64,000 bases of DNA, taken from positions 109,433 through 173,432 of the forward strand of contig PUQB01000195.1 of NCBI GenBank assembly GCA_003024785.1, read 5' to 3'. A program made the position numbers and the translations under genes. How positions within the stretch are numbered: the first letter of the stretch is position 1; each line of letters opens with the position of its first letter. The notes under the pieces are model-generated. The model made no database searches. It saw nothing but the letters and a program-made list of their open reading frames with translations, and was not told where the DNA came from. Shown piece by piece: positions 63,405 through 64,000 of the stretch. The DNA is from Selaginella tamariscina. Its lineage: Eukaryota; Streptophyta; Lycopodiopsida; Selaginellales; Selaginellaceae.

Positions 63405-64000
63405 GCCCTTTGCCTAATTGGCATAAGGGGAGAGGGAAAGGTTGTGACACACAATCTATCATGACCGTGGTTACTTGAGATTTGCCATTGAGGAAGTTCT
63501 CTAGAGCATGAATTCACACTAAATTCTCTTAATATGTCAATCTCCTCCTTCACTTATTATTTTTGCTATTGTTTTTTCTTCTTTGGCTAGGGAAATTTTA
63601 TTTTGGGCCACAACTATGTTCTTCAATGGTTTGACAACATCCTTGAATGATTGACAACAATTTCTCAAAGAAACAATTTTGAATTTTGACTTGAATTTAA
63701 ATATCTATAATTAAAATGGGTTCTAGGGTTCTTGGGGAAACGATTCATTAATCTACCATTAGATTTTAGAATTGAATACATGGCTGTATTTCTTGAATAG
63801 TGGGCATGGACTAGACCAAGTTTCAGCTACAGTTTCCAAGTGGTTTATGAGTTCTATGCACAATTCTTTTAGGGCTCTTGGAGCTTATTCAAGTGTTGTT
63901 TTTTGTCATTTCAAGTTTTTTTTGGGCTTTTGAATGTTGTCTTAGCTGCTACACACCATTGTAGTTGATACTTTCATCTAGGTGTTGGGGATTTCAGAAC

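Larger units (their letters stand above)
62546..64000. other. Intergenic DNA with relic repeats
   Basis: No gene. Contains a 31-bp palindrome (63231-63261) and a ~115-bp segment (63289-63404) shared with the 3' LTR region at 47520-47635. The rest up to the window end has no recognised feature. Confidence 0.45.

Overview
This is nuclear DNA of a land plant. It carries spliced genes with GT-AG introns of about 50-500 bp for plant-typical proteins: a DYW-class PPR editing factor, phylloquinone methyltransferase MENG, a family-1 UDP-glycosyltransferase, beta-carbonic anhydrase, alternative oxidase, class III peroxidase, a BAT1-like amino acid transporter and a DUF789 protein. These sit in AT-rich DNA with Ty3/gypsy, Ty1/copia-like and hAT relics. 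The DYW-PPR gene has nine introns, two of them inside the DYW domain. Intron-rich DYW genes are more usual in non-seed plants (lycophytes, ferns, mosses) than in flowering plants, so I favour a non-seed plant. This is an inference and I cannot name the species.

Layout. 1-8.1 kb: an old decayed Ty3/gypsy element (+) split by a young Ty3/gypsy insertion (-, 1242-6062) with near-identical ~212 bp LTRs. 9.0-12.6 kb: a seven-exon DUF789 gene (-) with a long repetitive N-terminal extension. 12.6-22.2 kb: AT-rich tandem repeat, a decayed Ty3/gypsy piece (-), unassigned relic DNA and a decayed hAT transposase (+). 22.3-30.3 kb (+): UGT fragment, intact carbonic anhydrase, then AOX, peroxidase and an E-class PPR, the last three with broken frames. 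31.35-36.45 kb (+): 'copy A' of a duplicated block (5'-truncated DYW-PPR plus transporter). 36.5-49.7 kb: transposon graveyard, including an old ~7.6 kb chromovirus-like element with a 1.7 kb insertion of unknown type in its RT region. 50.3-61.3 kb (all -): UGT, transporter, DYW-PPR and MENG; the transporter and most of the PPR form 'copy B' of the duplicated block, inverted relative to copy A. 61.3-64 kb: AT-rich foldback repeat and relic repeats.

How the genes relate. MENG, carbonic anhydrase and the DYW-PPR are probably organellar, AOX is mitochondrial, the peroxidase is secreted, the UGT cytosolic and the transporter in a membrane. I see no operon-like or pathway logic; proximity seems to reflect genome history. 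The most interesting things here are genome-evolution signals: a recent inverted duplication (about 2-3% divergent by eye in one exon), frame breaks that are mostly single-base losses in short runs and that differ between the two copies, a GC-AG intron in the DYW gene, a DUF789 gene with a repeat domain, and two unclassified repeat structures. I found no convincing previously undescribed multi-gene system.
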